Below, piece after piece: positions 52,396-63,409 of a stretch of DNA of 64,000 bases. Position numbers and translations under genes: made by a program. Below the pieces are notes generated by a model. That model was not told the DNA's origin. It worked only from the letters and a program-made list of their open reading frames with translations, and searched no databases. How positions within the stretch are numbered: position 1 is the stretch's first letter; every line of letters starts with the position of its first letter. Source of the stretch: Glebionis coronaria (lineage: Eukaryota; Streptophyta; Magnoliopsida; Asterales; Asteraceae); the NCBI GenBank assembly GCA_025667525.1, contig CM046882.1:20782488-20846487 (forward strand), given 5' to 3'.

Positions 52396-55350
52396 TGTAA
52401 CACCTCATTTTGATAATGGAATGTCACGCGTAATTATGGCGTGTCATCAAAGCATACAAGGATAAATGTATAAAACATTACATGACCATAGGGATAACCG
52501 GAATCAAACATCGGTTCCCAAGCATAAGCCCAAAACATAATAAAGCAAAAGAAATGAATGAAAGACTAAACAAGCATAAGTATATGAAGGCAAAAAGGAA
52601 AAGAAGTCTCTAGCATCTTCCATCCTACGCACGTCCTCCAAATGCTCGAGTCTTTCCTAAGGTACCTGCCGTTTTGGGACATGGAAAGGAAAGTAACGGC
52701 TGAGCAAAACGCTCAGTGCACGGATATAGACATAGTATAAGTGACTAAAACATAATAGAGACTTAATAGCAGCGGAAATGTATAAGTCCTGGAAAACTTG
52801 GAACATGTTCATAAAACTGGTTTTATAGTTTGAAAAGCCTTATGTTTATCTTATGAAAATTGTTTAACATATTTTACCATTAGCCAATATAGGTCATGAA
52901 AATCCACCGTGCATGAATACTTGGAGGGGTGACCTCATCATGAAAATTATAGGGGCTGCCTCTAATTTAAATATACTGGTTCTGGGTAGGAGGGATCAGC
53001 TCCTTGTGAAGGATGCAAGGCACACACCACATTCACCATGAAATCCTGTCTGAAAGCATGTAACTAGGATGCACCCATACGCCCCACATGATAAATATAA
53101 TATAAATGACCAAAAGCTGAAGGGACGCCACGAGCAATCACTCCGCCGTGGTGAAGTCATAACATCAGTGCATCTAATGTTATGGTTATGGTACCTCCAT
53201 AACTAGGTGAAACTGGTCATGCATGTATATGGATATAGGTAATCTTAATTAAACATAAGCAATCAAACACGTAACTTATACTACGGGAAAACAGTTGGCT
53301 GCATACGGGGAATCCTAATTAGGAAAGAATGTCCATACTGAAAGGACGGGAATCCGTACCTTATGTCCAGTGAACGAAGAAGATGAACTGAGCGGAATCC
53401 TACTTCCGTATCACTAGTGCTACATAAATACACACATGAATAAGTATCTGCTTACTAAATACGTAGTTGATTTTATGTCACGTCTTAGCTTATTCTATAT
53501 GTTCTTACCATGTATTACTGTTTAAAGCCTTAAACTGTGTTTATCTTATATTCTGTTTAATCTGATTAAGTATTTCTGGTATTTCATGTATTATTATACT
53601 TACTGTGTAATAATAAGTAACTTTCCAAAAATAGCAGGTTTCCTAAAATAGAAAGTTTCCAAAAATAGAAAGTTACCAAAAATAGAAAGTTACCAAAAAC
53701 AGAAAGTTTCCAAAAATAGAAAGTTTCCAAAAATAGAAAGTTTCCAAAAATAGAAAGTTTCCAAAAATAGAATTACTGCTTAAAATAGATAAGTTTCTAA
53801 AAATAGAAAGTTTCCATAAATAGATCAGCTGCCTTAATTAAATAAGTTTCCATAAATAGATTAGCTGCCTGAAATAATTAAGTTTCTAAAAATAGAAGGT
53901 TTCCATAAATAGATTAGCTGCCTTATTTAATTAAGTTTCTAAAAATAGAAAGTTTCCATAATTAGAAATAAGCTGGTTAAATAAGCTAAGTATATAAGCC
54001 TAAGTGTTTTCATGATTATTTCTAAGTCATATGATATAATGTATAGTTTAATAATTATTTCATGTAATTAAATTAAACTATAGGTTAAAATATTTAATTA
54101 AAGTATAACATGTTTTTAATTAAATAAAGTTAAATACTTAGGTTAAAACATGTATTATTATTTATTAATAATATAACCTAAGTCATGTTAATTAATTAAT
54201 TATAATCATGGTTTTTAAATAATTAATTAATTATAAGTCTAAGATATAAAATACTTAGGTTAATTAATTCATGATTATAATAATTAAAATAACCTAAGTC
54301 ATGTTATTAAATTAATCATATCATTTTATTAATTTAATTAAGATCATAAACATAAAAAAAACTAAACATACACCATGAACCGGTCTAGAATCAAAACCTT
54401 GAACCGGACATGAAATCGACACCGTACCCCAAACCAAATCGGGGTACCCCGTGTCTTGAGGCTGCCGTGGGACCCACACACACCAACCGAGACCATATAT
54501 GGTCTTGGTGGTGGTCGGTTGGCCAAACCGAAACCCCTTTGGGTTCGGTGTAGCCTGCGGCCAAAACAAACACCCCTTAAAAACATACTTTTGATTTTAT
54601 TAAACCCCAAATCATGTTAGATCCATGTTTATTTATTAGGTTTTTGTAAAAACATAACATGTTCTTGATTTATTTAAAAGATCAAATCAAAAGAAAAAGT
54701 TTAAAAAGGATTTACCGAATTCGTGGATCAAAAGGATGAAGAACAAACACGATCACCAACTAAATTTCCAAAATCCAAGATCACAAACCACCTCCTTGTG
54801 GTGTTCTTAAGGTGGCGGCACAAAGAAGAAAAGGGAAGGAGGGTTTTAGGGTTTTTTTCTAAAATCTTCTGTGCATGAAAATGAGTAGTGAAAAATCTCT
54901 TTTCCCTTTTAGTAAAATTTGATGGGCTAAGCCCATCCTCCCTCCTTAATTTCGTGGTAATGGGGCCCACAAGGGGTAACCCGAATGTTTTTCCGTGTCT
55001 AAAATATTGGTGTGTTCTCGTGTGTTCTCGTGTTCGTGTTTTACGTGTTCTCGTTAAATATTAACCGTGACTTAATATATTTATTTGTGTTCGTAATAAA
55101 TATATATACGTAATTAATATTAGCTCGTGATTAAATTACGTTCATGATTTCATGATCGCAAGTTCGTGACTAATTATTGTTTAAATAATTATTGCGTGTT
55201 CGTGCGTAATAAATACTTATCGTGTTCTAACACGTACGTAATACGTAAAATCCTAACTCGTAATCGTAATCATGCTATAATAGGAAAGTTTTAATCTAGT
55301 ACGTACGATCTTAAGGGTACTACTCATGGTAAAAGCATGCGGGTTTTACA
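52396..55350 (-). repeat. 5' LTR of G3 (right copy)
   Basis: 2955 bp; 17 bp longer than the left copy, which equals exactly one minisatellite unit. Confidence 0.88.
53619..53961. repeat. 17-bp minisatellite in the G3 right LTR
   Basis: As at 22472-22800, but with seven tight units instead of six. Confidence 0.85.
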
Positions 55351-55355
55351 GTATT
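55351..55355. repeat. Target-site duplication of G3, right copy
   Basis: GTATT, matching 21246-21250. Confidence 0.88.
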
Positions 55356-56158
<803 letters not shown>

Positions 56159-56530
56159 TGATGCCTAAAAACATTATTAGTGTTAACTAATCTTTCTTAG
56201 TTTTGATCACAACAAACCATACAACACATTTAGTGTAAAACACAAAATGAATTATTTAACTAACACTATCATCAAGGTAATAATCATATCACTAACCTTT
56301 CTTAATCATACTTAGTGATCATCAAAATGATTATCCTTAAAACTCACTTTTGTTAATATGACAAAAGACTTTTTAATAAACTTTCTTTTTTAGAAAATGT
56401 TTTATTAAAATGGAAAATGAAAATTTGAAAATAGCATATTCCAAATGCTGTTAGAATATCCTTTGAAGGTTTCAAATACCTTAGATATTCCCACCCCACT
56501 AAAAGAAAAAAAACGGAGCGGAGTCTAGTG

Positions 56531-56600
56531 GCGGTACCTTAAGTACCTACGCGGTTCCTTAGCGATAAGGTACCGCGGGGTGAGATAAGGTACCGCGCAC
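56531..56600. repeat. E6 palindromic module, copy 1
   Basis: GCGGTTCCTTA and TAAGGTACCGC form an 11-bp arm pair with one mismatch around AGCGA-type spacer (56551-56576), with extra half-sites GCGGTACCTTA (56531) and ATAAGGTACCGCG (56584). Confidence 0.85.
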
Positions 56601-56901
56601 AGCTAGGCGTTATAGATCTGTTATACTTTGTCTCCTTTAAATAGTGGGTCAAATCTCATTTTCCAGTAAGCCTCTTGGACGTTTTTCTCAGCCCTCTTTC
56701 TATTTTCTATAGCATAATCATTAGTAAATGATCACTTAAATTGTTAAGGATGTTTACATATGATTATCCTCTTGATCCCCTCCTTTACCTTTTCCAATGA
56801 GAAGATCACTCACTCACTAGTGTTGTGATAAAGATGAATCTATGAGCTAGTCATATTCATCATGATACCCTTTTTGTTTTAGGTCAATCCAATGTATTTA
56901 T

Positions 56902-57030
56902 GAATACTTGGACTAGTTGTGTTCATCCAAGTTATTTGTGGATACTTGGATTTGTTGTGTACATCCACTGCATATGTGTTTGCTTGGATTTGTGTTGTGT
57001 AAATCCAAGCTACATGTGTGTACTTGGATA
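56902..57030 (+). repeat. Tandem repeat of 39-40 bp in the E6 LTR
   Basis: Three units plus a partial, keyed by TACTTGGA..TTGTG and CATCCAAG; starts at 56902, 56941, 56980 and 57020. Confidence 0.8.
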
Positions 57031-57061
57031 AGTCTAGTTAAGTTGTAATAGATTTGATTAG

Positions 57062-57175
57062 GAGTTCTCACTAAACTATAAAGTGACGTGGTTGTGTCTT
57101 GTGAGTTCTCACTAAACTATAAAGTGACTAGTAGTTGTGTTGTGTGAAGTTCTCACTTAGCTTCAAAGTGAAGAG
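57062..57175 (+). repeat. Tandem repeat of 41-44 bp in the E6 LTR
   Basis: GAGTTCTCACTAAACTATAA units start at 57062 and 57103, with a third, diverged unit at 57147. Confidence 0.8.
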
Positions 57176-57400
57176 TCGTGAAGATTGGTTCTAGCTTTCG
57201 ATTAGAACTCGACATCTAGCCTTGTGTCGTAAAATGGTGAAGTAGGCAACGTCGTGAAGATTGGTTCTACCTTAAGATTAGAACCCGACATCTAGCCTTG
57301 TGTCGTTAAATTGTGAAGTAGGCAACGTTGTGTAGATTGGTCCTAGCTAAAGATTAGGTCTCGACATTTAGCTTAGTGTCGAAAAATAATGTAAGCAACG
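57176..57400 (+). repeat. Tandem repeat of 76 bp in the E6 LTR
   Basis: TCGTGAAGATTGGTTCTA units start at 57176, 57252 and 57328, each ending in GCAACG. The last is the most diverged. Confidence 0.85.
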
Positions 57401-57741
57401 ATGTAAGGTTTTCTCCGCCGAGAAGGGAGCTTGTGGATATAGTGGAAATCTCGAGTAGGTGTACTCGAGGAGTGGAGTAGAAACGAGGATAGAGCCTCGT
57501 TGTCGAACCACTATAAATCTTGGTGTCTTCCAACTAGGTTGTCTCCTTCCTTACTCTTTACTTATTTCATTATCACTACACTTACCTATTATCTTTGCTA
57601 GTGCATTTGAATTGAACCTAATCATTATGCAACTTAGCCTCAAGTAAAAGATAGTTTTTATACAAACCAAATTGAAAGTAATTTTAATTGGGTCACTAAT
57701 CGAAGAGAAACTATTCAACCCCCCCTTCTAGTTTCTACAAT

Positions 57742-57753
57742 TGGTATCAGAGC
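57742..57753 (+). other. Primer-binding site of E6
   Basis: TGGTATCAGAGC two bases after the LTR end. Confidence 0.88.
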
Positions 57754-58848
57754 GATGGTCACTCAAGATCTTTGAAGTATATTGTACTTTGAAACTTGGA
57801 TCGATCCATTGTCTCCTCAAATTAGAAGGTCTAGTTGTACTAAAGTTTCTCTTTGGTCAAAACTATGTTTTCTTTGAAAATAGGTCTTTTAATTGATAAT
57901 ATTGCATCCCACTTAAGATTAGTATCTTGCTTTGTGTAGGTACTCATGAAGATCAATCACTTAATTGGTTGTGGATTGAGTTACTTGCACTTGTAGAAGA
58001 TTCATCTTCATTGATCTTTAACATCTTTGAATGATGATACCAAGATGATTGGGAATGATACTAGTCCTTGCAAACTTAGTACTCATCATAGTCATTGATT
58101 GGGCATAGCACTTATTCCTTCATGGATTGCTCTTTGTGGCCAAGGTACGCTTTCGTTCTTCCACACGCCCTTTGATCATTCTTTTGATCATTACTTGACT
58201 ATGTGCTTGTTCTCGGCATCCTTGCGTTGAGATTTATTTGTGGTTTGTGTTTCTTCTCCTTTATCCTCTCAAACCTTCGTTGCTTGGATACTTGACTCAC
58301 TATGGTGATGTAGAGTGAGTTAGTAGAAGCTTAAAGTATCAAGCATGATTTCCATGGTTTGCACCCATACGGTTAGTAGGCCCTTTATGGGAGAGAAAGT
58401 GAATTAATACCTTGCTCATATTTTGGTTTAGACTAAGACTATTATTGAAAATGATCTTAGTCTATACTTGAATAATTGCTTTGTGCTTATTCATTACCAA
58501 AGCCGTTTAACGTTTCGCTGGAAAGGCACGTCTTAAACCACTATATATGACACAAGCTCTTCGTTTCCATCATTTGAAGATTGTCATTATTCCCTTGAGC
58601 ATTTTTCCTAGTCTTGATTCACTTCCCTTGCCTTCTCTCCACTTAGTCGTTTTGCTACGAGTAGTCGTTTGTCCGTTTCGGTTCTTTTCGATCTTGATTT
58701 AACTCGTAATCCTTCGTTGAGGCATATTGCTTAGTGTTATGATGATCCAATGATATTCTAAAAGGCTCATGATTTAATCTTAAGTATTTTAGAAAAACTT
58801 GGTTTTCAAAATTTGGCATTTTTCATAGATAAAAACCTGCCTCTGTAG

Positions 58849-58905
58849 GCGGTTCCTTATCTCAGCGGCTCAAAGGTGCGGTTCCTTATCGATAAGGAAC
58901 CACGG
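58849..58905. repeat. E6 palindromic module, copy 2
   Basis: A half-site GCGGTTCCTTAT at 58849, then a perfect 22-bp palindrome at 58880-58901 (GGTTCCTTATC and its reverse complement), followed by ACGGGCAGAAA. Confidence 0.9.
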
Positions 58906-59098
58906 GCAGAAACTTTTGTCAGAGCGCCAGTTTGATTATTTTATTCCTTTTCAAAACACTGTCTCTCTCCCAAAAAAAAACACTGCGACGGTTTTCTTGT
59001 TTTCCACCATTGTTGAAGCTTACAAAACCTTCAATCACTCAAATTAATTGATTCCAAGTTGTGGGTTTCACTCATCCATCATCTAACATCAATTAATT

Positions 59099-59591
59099 GT
59101 AAGTATTTTCTTTCAAATTCATCTATTTTGTTATAGGGTTCATCCTTTCATAATTGGGGATTTTTAGAATTCAAATTGAATTAAAACCTTAATAGGAATG
59201 TGGGTTGACATGGTTATTTTACTATGATTCCTTAGGTTCATATTCATTAAGATTTCACTAAAACCCACTTGTAGAACAAATCCGAATTTTGGCTAAATGA
59301 TTTTGGTTAAAAGATGGATTTGAGATGAACCCATGAACAAGTAGGTAATGACATTGTTAATGCTTACCTAAAAACCTTGTTTTGAAAAACCAATGTTCTA
59401 ATCCATTGTTGATCTAACATAGATCATGTGTTCTTGGTTAATGATGGAATAGACACATTGTGAACATGAGAATGATATGGATTCAATCCTATGTTTGTCA
59501 AGAAATTGATATAACACATTCTCATATTTTTTATCTTTGATTTTATTTTTCATATGAGTGATTGGAGAAATATTTTCTTGTGTTTATTTAG
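59099..59591 (+). other. Predicted 5'-UTR intron before E6 ORFa
   Basis: GTAAGTATTTTC (strong donor) at 59099 and TGTTTATTTAG/G (acceptor) ending at 59591, nine bases before the ORFa ATG. The 493-nt span is T-rich and has no ORF. Predicted from sequence only. Confidence 0.45.
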
Positions 59592-59600
59592 GTACTAATC

Positions 59601-60820
59601 ATGCCTTCTCAATATCAAAAAGATCATCAATACACTAGACAATACATGCCAAACCTCTCCCAAACCTATGCTTCCCCCCAAATTCAAAACGCTTTTCCAT
59701 CCCTTTCCACTCGTTGTTTCCATGAGGGTAGAGTCGTTGACAAGGAAATAACGGGTTATGACTATATCCAATCTATGTTTGAGCTTTCGGGGTTTGATTG
59801 CTTGCTCAACATAGAAGAAGATATTTACCCTTTATTCCTTCTTGAATTCTTTAGCACCTACTCCATGCTTGAATACAATGGAGAAATTTTCATTCGTTTC
59901 GTGTTGAATGATCAATTGATTCAATACTCCCTCGAAAACTTTGGTCAAATTCTCGGTGTGCCATATGAAGGCACTTGTCGTTTTACAGATAAATGGAGAC
60001 TTGATGCTCTCTCAGAATCCTACGATAAACCTCCAAATGACCTCACCGAAATTGATCTAGAGTTCATCCTTGACATCATCTCGAAAGAGCGTGATGGAAA
60101 CGTTGTGAGAAGCCTTAATTCAAATGTACGAAATGTGAATCGATATGAAGTGCTCTCTAGCGACCTTAAGGATTTTATGGTCCAATGGGCCAATATCCTT
60201 AGGGAGAATGTCTTTTGTCTTGGTGGAAACCGAGATCATATCCCGGCGTGTATGGTGCATAAGTTGAGTTGCATCTTTACATCCACCAAGTACAACTTGG
60301 CATTCTATATCGCTCGACGAATCAATTATGCTCTTTCCAAACCCAAAACAAACCTCCCTTATGATATGCTTCTTACTCGCCTCTTTAGAAGGGTTGGTCA
60401 AATTTTCCTCAACTCGATCTTTCTCGCTTTCACCCGGTTCAACGGGTTATGATGCCTATTCAAGAGGCGTATGAACGAAAGCTAAGAAGTGACCATGGTT
60501 CGAGAAAATCCGACCATCAAGAGCCGGATGACGAGGACACCGATATGCCACCAAGTGATGGTGATGGCATCGGTCCTAGTTCACATTTTGACTCTTCGAG
60601 TAACTCTCATCCATCCTCAAATCAATTCGAGGATGATTTTGAAGACTTAGCTCCTCCTCCTCACCCTTCTAGTGATGTTCCGGAAGATCTCAATATGGAG
60701 CATCTTTATCGTGAGAATCTTAGAACTCGGGGAGAATTACATGAACACCGAGTGGAGACAAGAAAAGGATTCAAGTATTTGGGAAAGATGATCAACGGTT
60801 TAGGTAAGAAAATGAGGTGA
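59601..60820 (+). pseudogene. E6 ORFa: unknown plant retroelement protein, with a frame break
   Basis: ATG at 59601; the first frame runs 283 residues to 60452 and the second (123 residues) to 60820, overlapping by 4 nt, consistent with a one-base loss near 60446. The first part has SGFDCLLNIEEDIYPLFLLEF, IRFVLNDQLIQYSLENFG, LGVPYEGTCRFTDKWRLD, NILRENVFCLGGNRDHIPA and KTNLPYDMLLTRLFRRV. That pattern recalls a family of Asteraceae retroelement ORFs and, loosely, the putative plant transposon protein domain. The second part is acidic and Ser/Pro-rich and ends in a basic RKGFKYLGKMINGLGKKMR. No zinc knuckle or enzyme motif. Function unknown. Confidence 0.65.
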
Positions 60821-61417
60821 AGACTTTGAAGTTGTGTCAAAGTTTGGATTTGATGGTTGAACATTTGGTTATTAACACTTTGGTTTAGTTGTTTATTAAC
60901 TTTTGTTGCATGTTTGGATTATTATTTATTTTGATCCTAAATGTTAATTATGCCATCATGTTTGTGATTTACATAGCCTTGTGCATCTTTGTGATAGTTA
61001 GCTTATTAGATTATGATCTGTAGTTAACTTTGGCTTGTGAATTCTTTGGGAAAAATCTGGGTTTTACAAAAACTGCGATGAAATTTTTTTGAAAGGCCTC
61101 TGGTCGTGGTTCCATATCGACCCGCGGATCCTTATCGATAAGGAACCACCGGTCCTAGATAAGGAACCGCCGGCTACTGTGCACGACAACATCTTTTGCT
61201 TTACACTATTTTCTTAAATCTGTGTAAACCTTGCATGATTTTCAGTAATAAACTGCACATTTACTAAACTAGCTTATCTAAATTCATTATTCACCTAAAC
61301 TGATTTTAACCCATTACTAGTTTGGATCATCCCCTCACCCATTTAAACCCACCTTGTTTGCCATGTTCTTCATACATCAAACATACTTCCCTAGACCTTA
61401 AACCACCCTAAACAACC
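60821..61417 (+). other. E6 spacer between ORFa and ORFb
   Basis: Non-coding; contains palindromic module 3 and AT-rich DNA. Confidence 0.5.
61106..61170. repeat. E6 palindromic module, copy 3
   Basis: GGATCCTTATC and GATAAGGAACC (61126-61147, one mismatch), with extra half-sites GTGGTTCC (61106) and GATAAGGAACCGC (61158). Confidence 0.85.
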
Positions 61418-62020
61418 ATGGTGTGTACCAAAACCTCAAACACTTCCAAGACCTCCACCCCAAGGAAAACACTCAAAATAAGGATTAAGGTAGCCAAGCC
61501 TAACTCCTCACCTTTCCACACACCTAAGAATGAGATGGCTCCTATCCTCATTTCTTCATCACCTTCCCCACCTCTTGCACCATGCAAGACATCATCCACC
61601 CATGGTACTAACCACTCCATTGGTTCTACCTCATCTTCATTCAACTCAAGAATGAATGAGCTCTCTTCACCCTTCACTCCAAGTGCACCCTTGGATGTGA
61701 CCACACAACCCCAACCAATCCAAAGCATTCCTTTTGTGAATGACTTTGATGACACTTTGGTGACTTCACCATTTACCCCGCATAACTCACCCATTTCACC
61801 AACCTTGGAGAATTTACCTCCACACTCACCCATTTCCCCATTAGGGAACATGCCTCCACTCTCACCCACATCACCCTTGGAGAACATGCCTCCTCCACCT
61901 CCACCCAACTTAAACATTCCAATTTTGGGTGTTCCACTTTCCCTCCTTTTGGGTGATCCATACTATGGGTTTCAACAAACACATGGTCCTAGTTGTCCAT
62001 GTTGTCTTTACAACCACTAA
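61418..62020 (+). CDS. E6 ORFb: Pro/Ser-rich small protein with C-terminal HGPSCPCC motif
   Basis: 200 residues, ATG at 61418. A basic, Ser/Thr-rich N-terminus (TSKTSTPRKTLKIRIKV), a Pro-rich middle with repeated SPISP and ENMPP/ENLPP phrases (about 125-175), and a short C-terminus YYGFQQTHGPSCPCCLYNH. No signal peptide or catalytic motif. ORFc has the same plan and a matching cysteine motif, so the two may be diverged copies. Function unknown; a chance ORF cannot be excluded but the shared ending argues against it. Confidence 0.5.
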   Translation: MVCTKTSNTSKTSTPRKTLKIRIKVAKPNSSPFHTPKNEMAPILISSSPSPPLAPCKTSSTHGTNHSIGSTSSSFNSRMNELSSPFTPSAPLDVTTQPQPIQSIPFVNDFDDTLVTSPFTPHNSPISPTLENLPPHSPISPLGNMPPLSPTSPLENMPPPPPPNLNIPILGVPLSLLLGDPYYGFQQTHGPSCPCCLYNH

Positions 62021-62863
62021 ATCATCCATAACCTTAGGATGGATATGTATAGACTACATAGGAGGTTGCAAGAGTTCTTGCTTGCCTTGTTCTCCATGCC
62101 TCCTCCTAGGAGATGAATGATGGAGTTTTTTTAATAAGAGTTTTCAACAAAACCAAGCTAAAGAAAACTACTTATCTAGATTTAATGTTAAGCTAGCTAT
62201 GTATTTTAGTTTTATTTGTCATTGTACTTGCTTCCTTAATGAATGTTTCATGTTGTTGATCTATGGATTTAGCTTTATGTGTTTCTATCCTTTTAATTTG
62301 TGCACACTAATCAACTTTAATTTGAAATTAAAATTGAACCTAAATCTATCACAACCTCTAAAAACTTGACTAAAATTGGTTCAAAATGATATTCAAATAT
62401 TTTGTCACCCTTTGTCAAGACATTCTTTGTGAATGTGTTGCTTTTTGCAACCCTAGCATAATTTGATGCTAATAGAGGTAAAATTCCAAGATTTGCAACT
62501 TTTTGAAAAAGTCTTAGTTTTTCCCAAAAACCTGGAAAACATGGTTTCATGTCCACTGGACGCGGCTCAATAAAGTCGCGCGGTTCCTTACGTGCTAAGG
62601 AACCGCCGGTCCCTTTAAGGTACCGCGGGCAGAAATCAGTTTTTGACGAATTTTTGGTCAAAACTTTTATAACCCTATACCCTGTCAAGATTCCTTGTTT
62701 ACTCAAATTGACTAAACATTCCTTGACACTTCACATTTTGTATTGAAATTCTTACCTTGATTACATTTTACTTATACCCCAACCTTGAGATTATTCTCAC
62801 ACCTTCCCAACCTTGAGAATTCATTCTCACATAACCTTGAGATTTCATTCTCACACTCTCACA
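62021..62863 (+). other. E6 spacer between ORFb and ORFc
   Basis: Non-coding; includes palindromic module 4 and, at the right end, three diverged ACCTTGAGA..TTCTCAC units (62781, 62809, 62833) running up to the ORFc start. The minus-strand ORF 62317-62706 shows no recognisable protein. Confidence 0.5.
62580..62627. repeat. E6 palindromic module, copy 4
   Basis: Perfect 11-bp stem GCGGTTCCTTA / TAAGGAACCGC with a 5-nt loop (CGTGC) at 62580-62606, then a half-site TTTAAGGTACCGCGGG and GCAGAAA, as after copy 2. Confidence 0.9.
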
Positions 62864-63409
62864 ATGCCTAACTCCTACATTCCTGACCTTGACATTTCAT
62901 TGTCACAATCCCACTCACCCAAAGCTTCCTCATCCAAGCTTTCAAAGAAACCGAAAATCTCGGTTCGACCTATTTGGGTTAAGAAGAATGAACCATCTTC
63001 GTCCAAACCACCCAAAAACCCTACCTTCTCTCCAATCAAGTATTGGAATGAGACTTACACCATAAACCCCATCACCGGAGATAAAGAAAATGTTCCCCCA
63101 CCACCACAATCCTTTAATACCCCTCAACTCAATGACCTTTCAACCTTCCCAAACCTCACAAGGCATTGTGAAAACATTCCTAAACCCATTACCCAACCAC
63201 CACCAAACCCTAAGTTTGATGCCATACCCCCATCAAACGATTTTGTGTTGCATCATGGATCCGCGTGTGCTTGTTGTCGATTTCAACAAATTGAACTTGC
63301 TCATGTGTATGAGAAGTTAAATTTTCTTGAATTCCTCCTCACTCGACCTCCTATTCAAGTTTTCGTTCCGGTGGACAAAACTTCGAATGATGCATCGTCG
63401 TCTTTTTAG
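62864..63409 (+). CDS. E6 ORFc: Pro/Ser-rich small protein with C-terminal HGSACACC motif
   Basis: 181 residues from ATG 62864 (the frame is open further upstream, but without an ATG). A Ser/Lys-rich N-terminus (SPKASSSKLSKKPKISVRP), a Pro-rich middle (NVPPPPQSFNTP), then FVLHHGSACACCRFQQIEL and a possible helix (HVYEKLNFLEFLLTRPP). It shares the order basic, Pro-rich, HG-x-x-C-x-C-C with ORFb. No known domain. Function unknown. Confidence 0.5.
   Translation: MPNSYIPDLDISLSQSHSPKASSSKLSKKPKISVRPIWVKKNEPSSSKPPKNPTFSPIKYWNETYTINPITGDKENVPPPPQSFNTPQLNDLSTFPNLTRHCENIPKPITQPPPNPKFDAIPPSNDFVLHHGSACACCRFQQIELAHVYEKLNFLEFLLTRPPIQVFVPVDKTSNDASSSF

Larger units (their letters stand above)
21251..55350 (-). 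mobile_element. Ty3/gypsy element G3, probably non-autonomous, carrying nested S2 and S1
   Basis: Two LTRs of about 2.95 kb in the same orientation, a primer-binding site inside the right LTR, a purine tract inside the left LTR and a perfect 5-bp target duplication. The interior without S2 is only about 4.2 kb and holds scattered, unreadable remnants of RT and integrase. The LTRs differ by about 1.5% by eye. Confidence 0.88.
56159..57739 (+). repeat. 5' LTR of E6 (left edge tentative)
   Basis: The right edge is fixed by the primer-binding site. It includes one palindromic module (56531-56600) and three successive tandem-repeat arrays (56902-57400). The left edge could instead be at TGTTAGAATATCC near 56450. 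Confidence 0.55.
57754..59600 (+). other. Long leader of E6
   Basis: About 1.85 kb without a gene. It holds palindromic module 2 (58849-58905) and, near its end, a predicted intron in the 5' untranslated region of the first ORF. Confidence 0.5.

Noticed and set aside
61408..61917. Minus-strand ORF of 169 codons rich in Gly and Glu
   Set aside because: Antisense of the Pro/Ser-rich ORFb; repetitive codons keep the opposite strand open.
62317..62706. Minus-strand ORF of 129 codons in E6
   Set aside because: Covers palindromic module 4, no recognisable domain, opposite to the ORFs around it.
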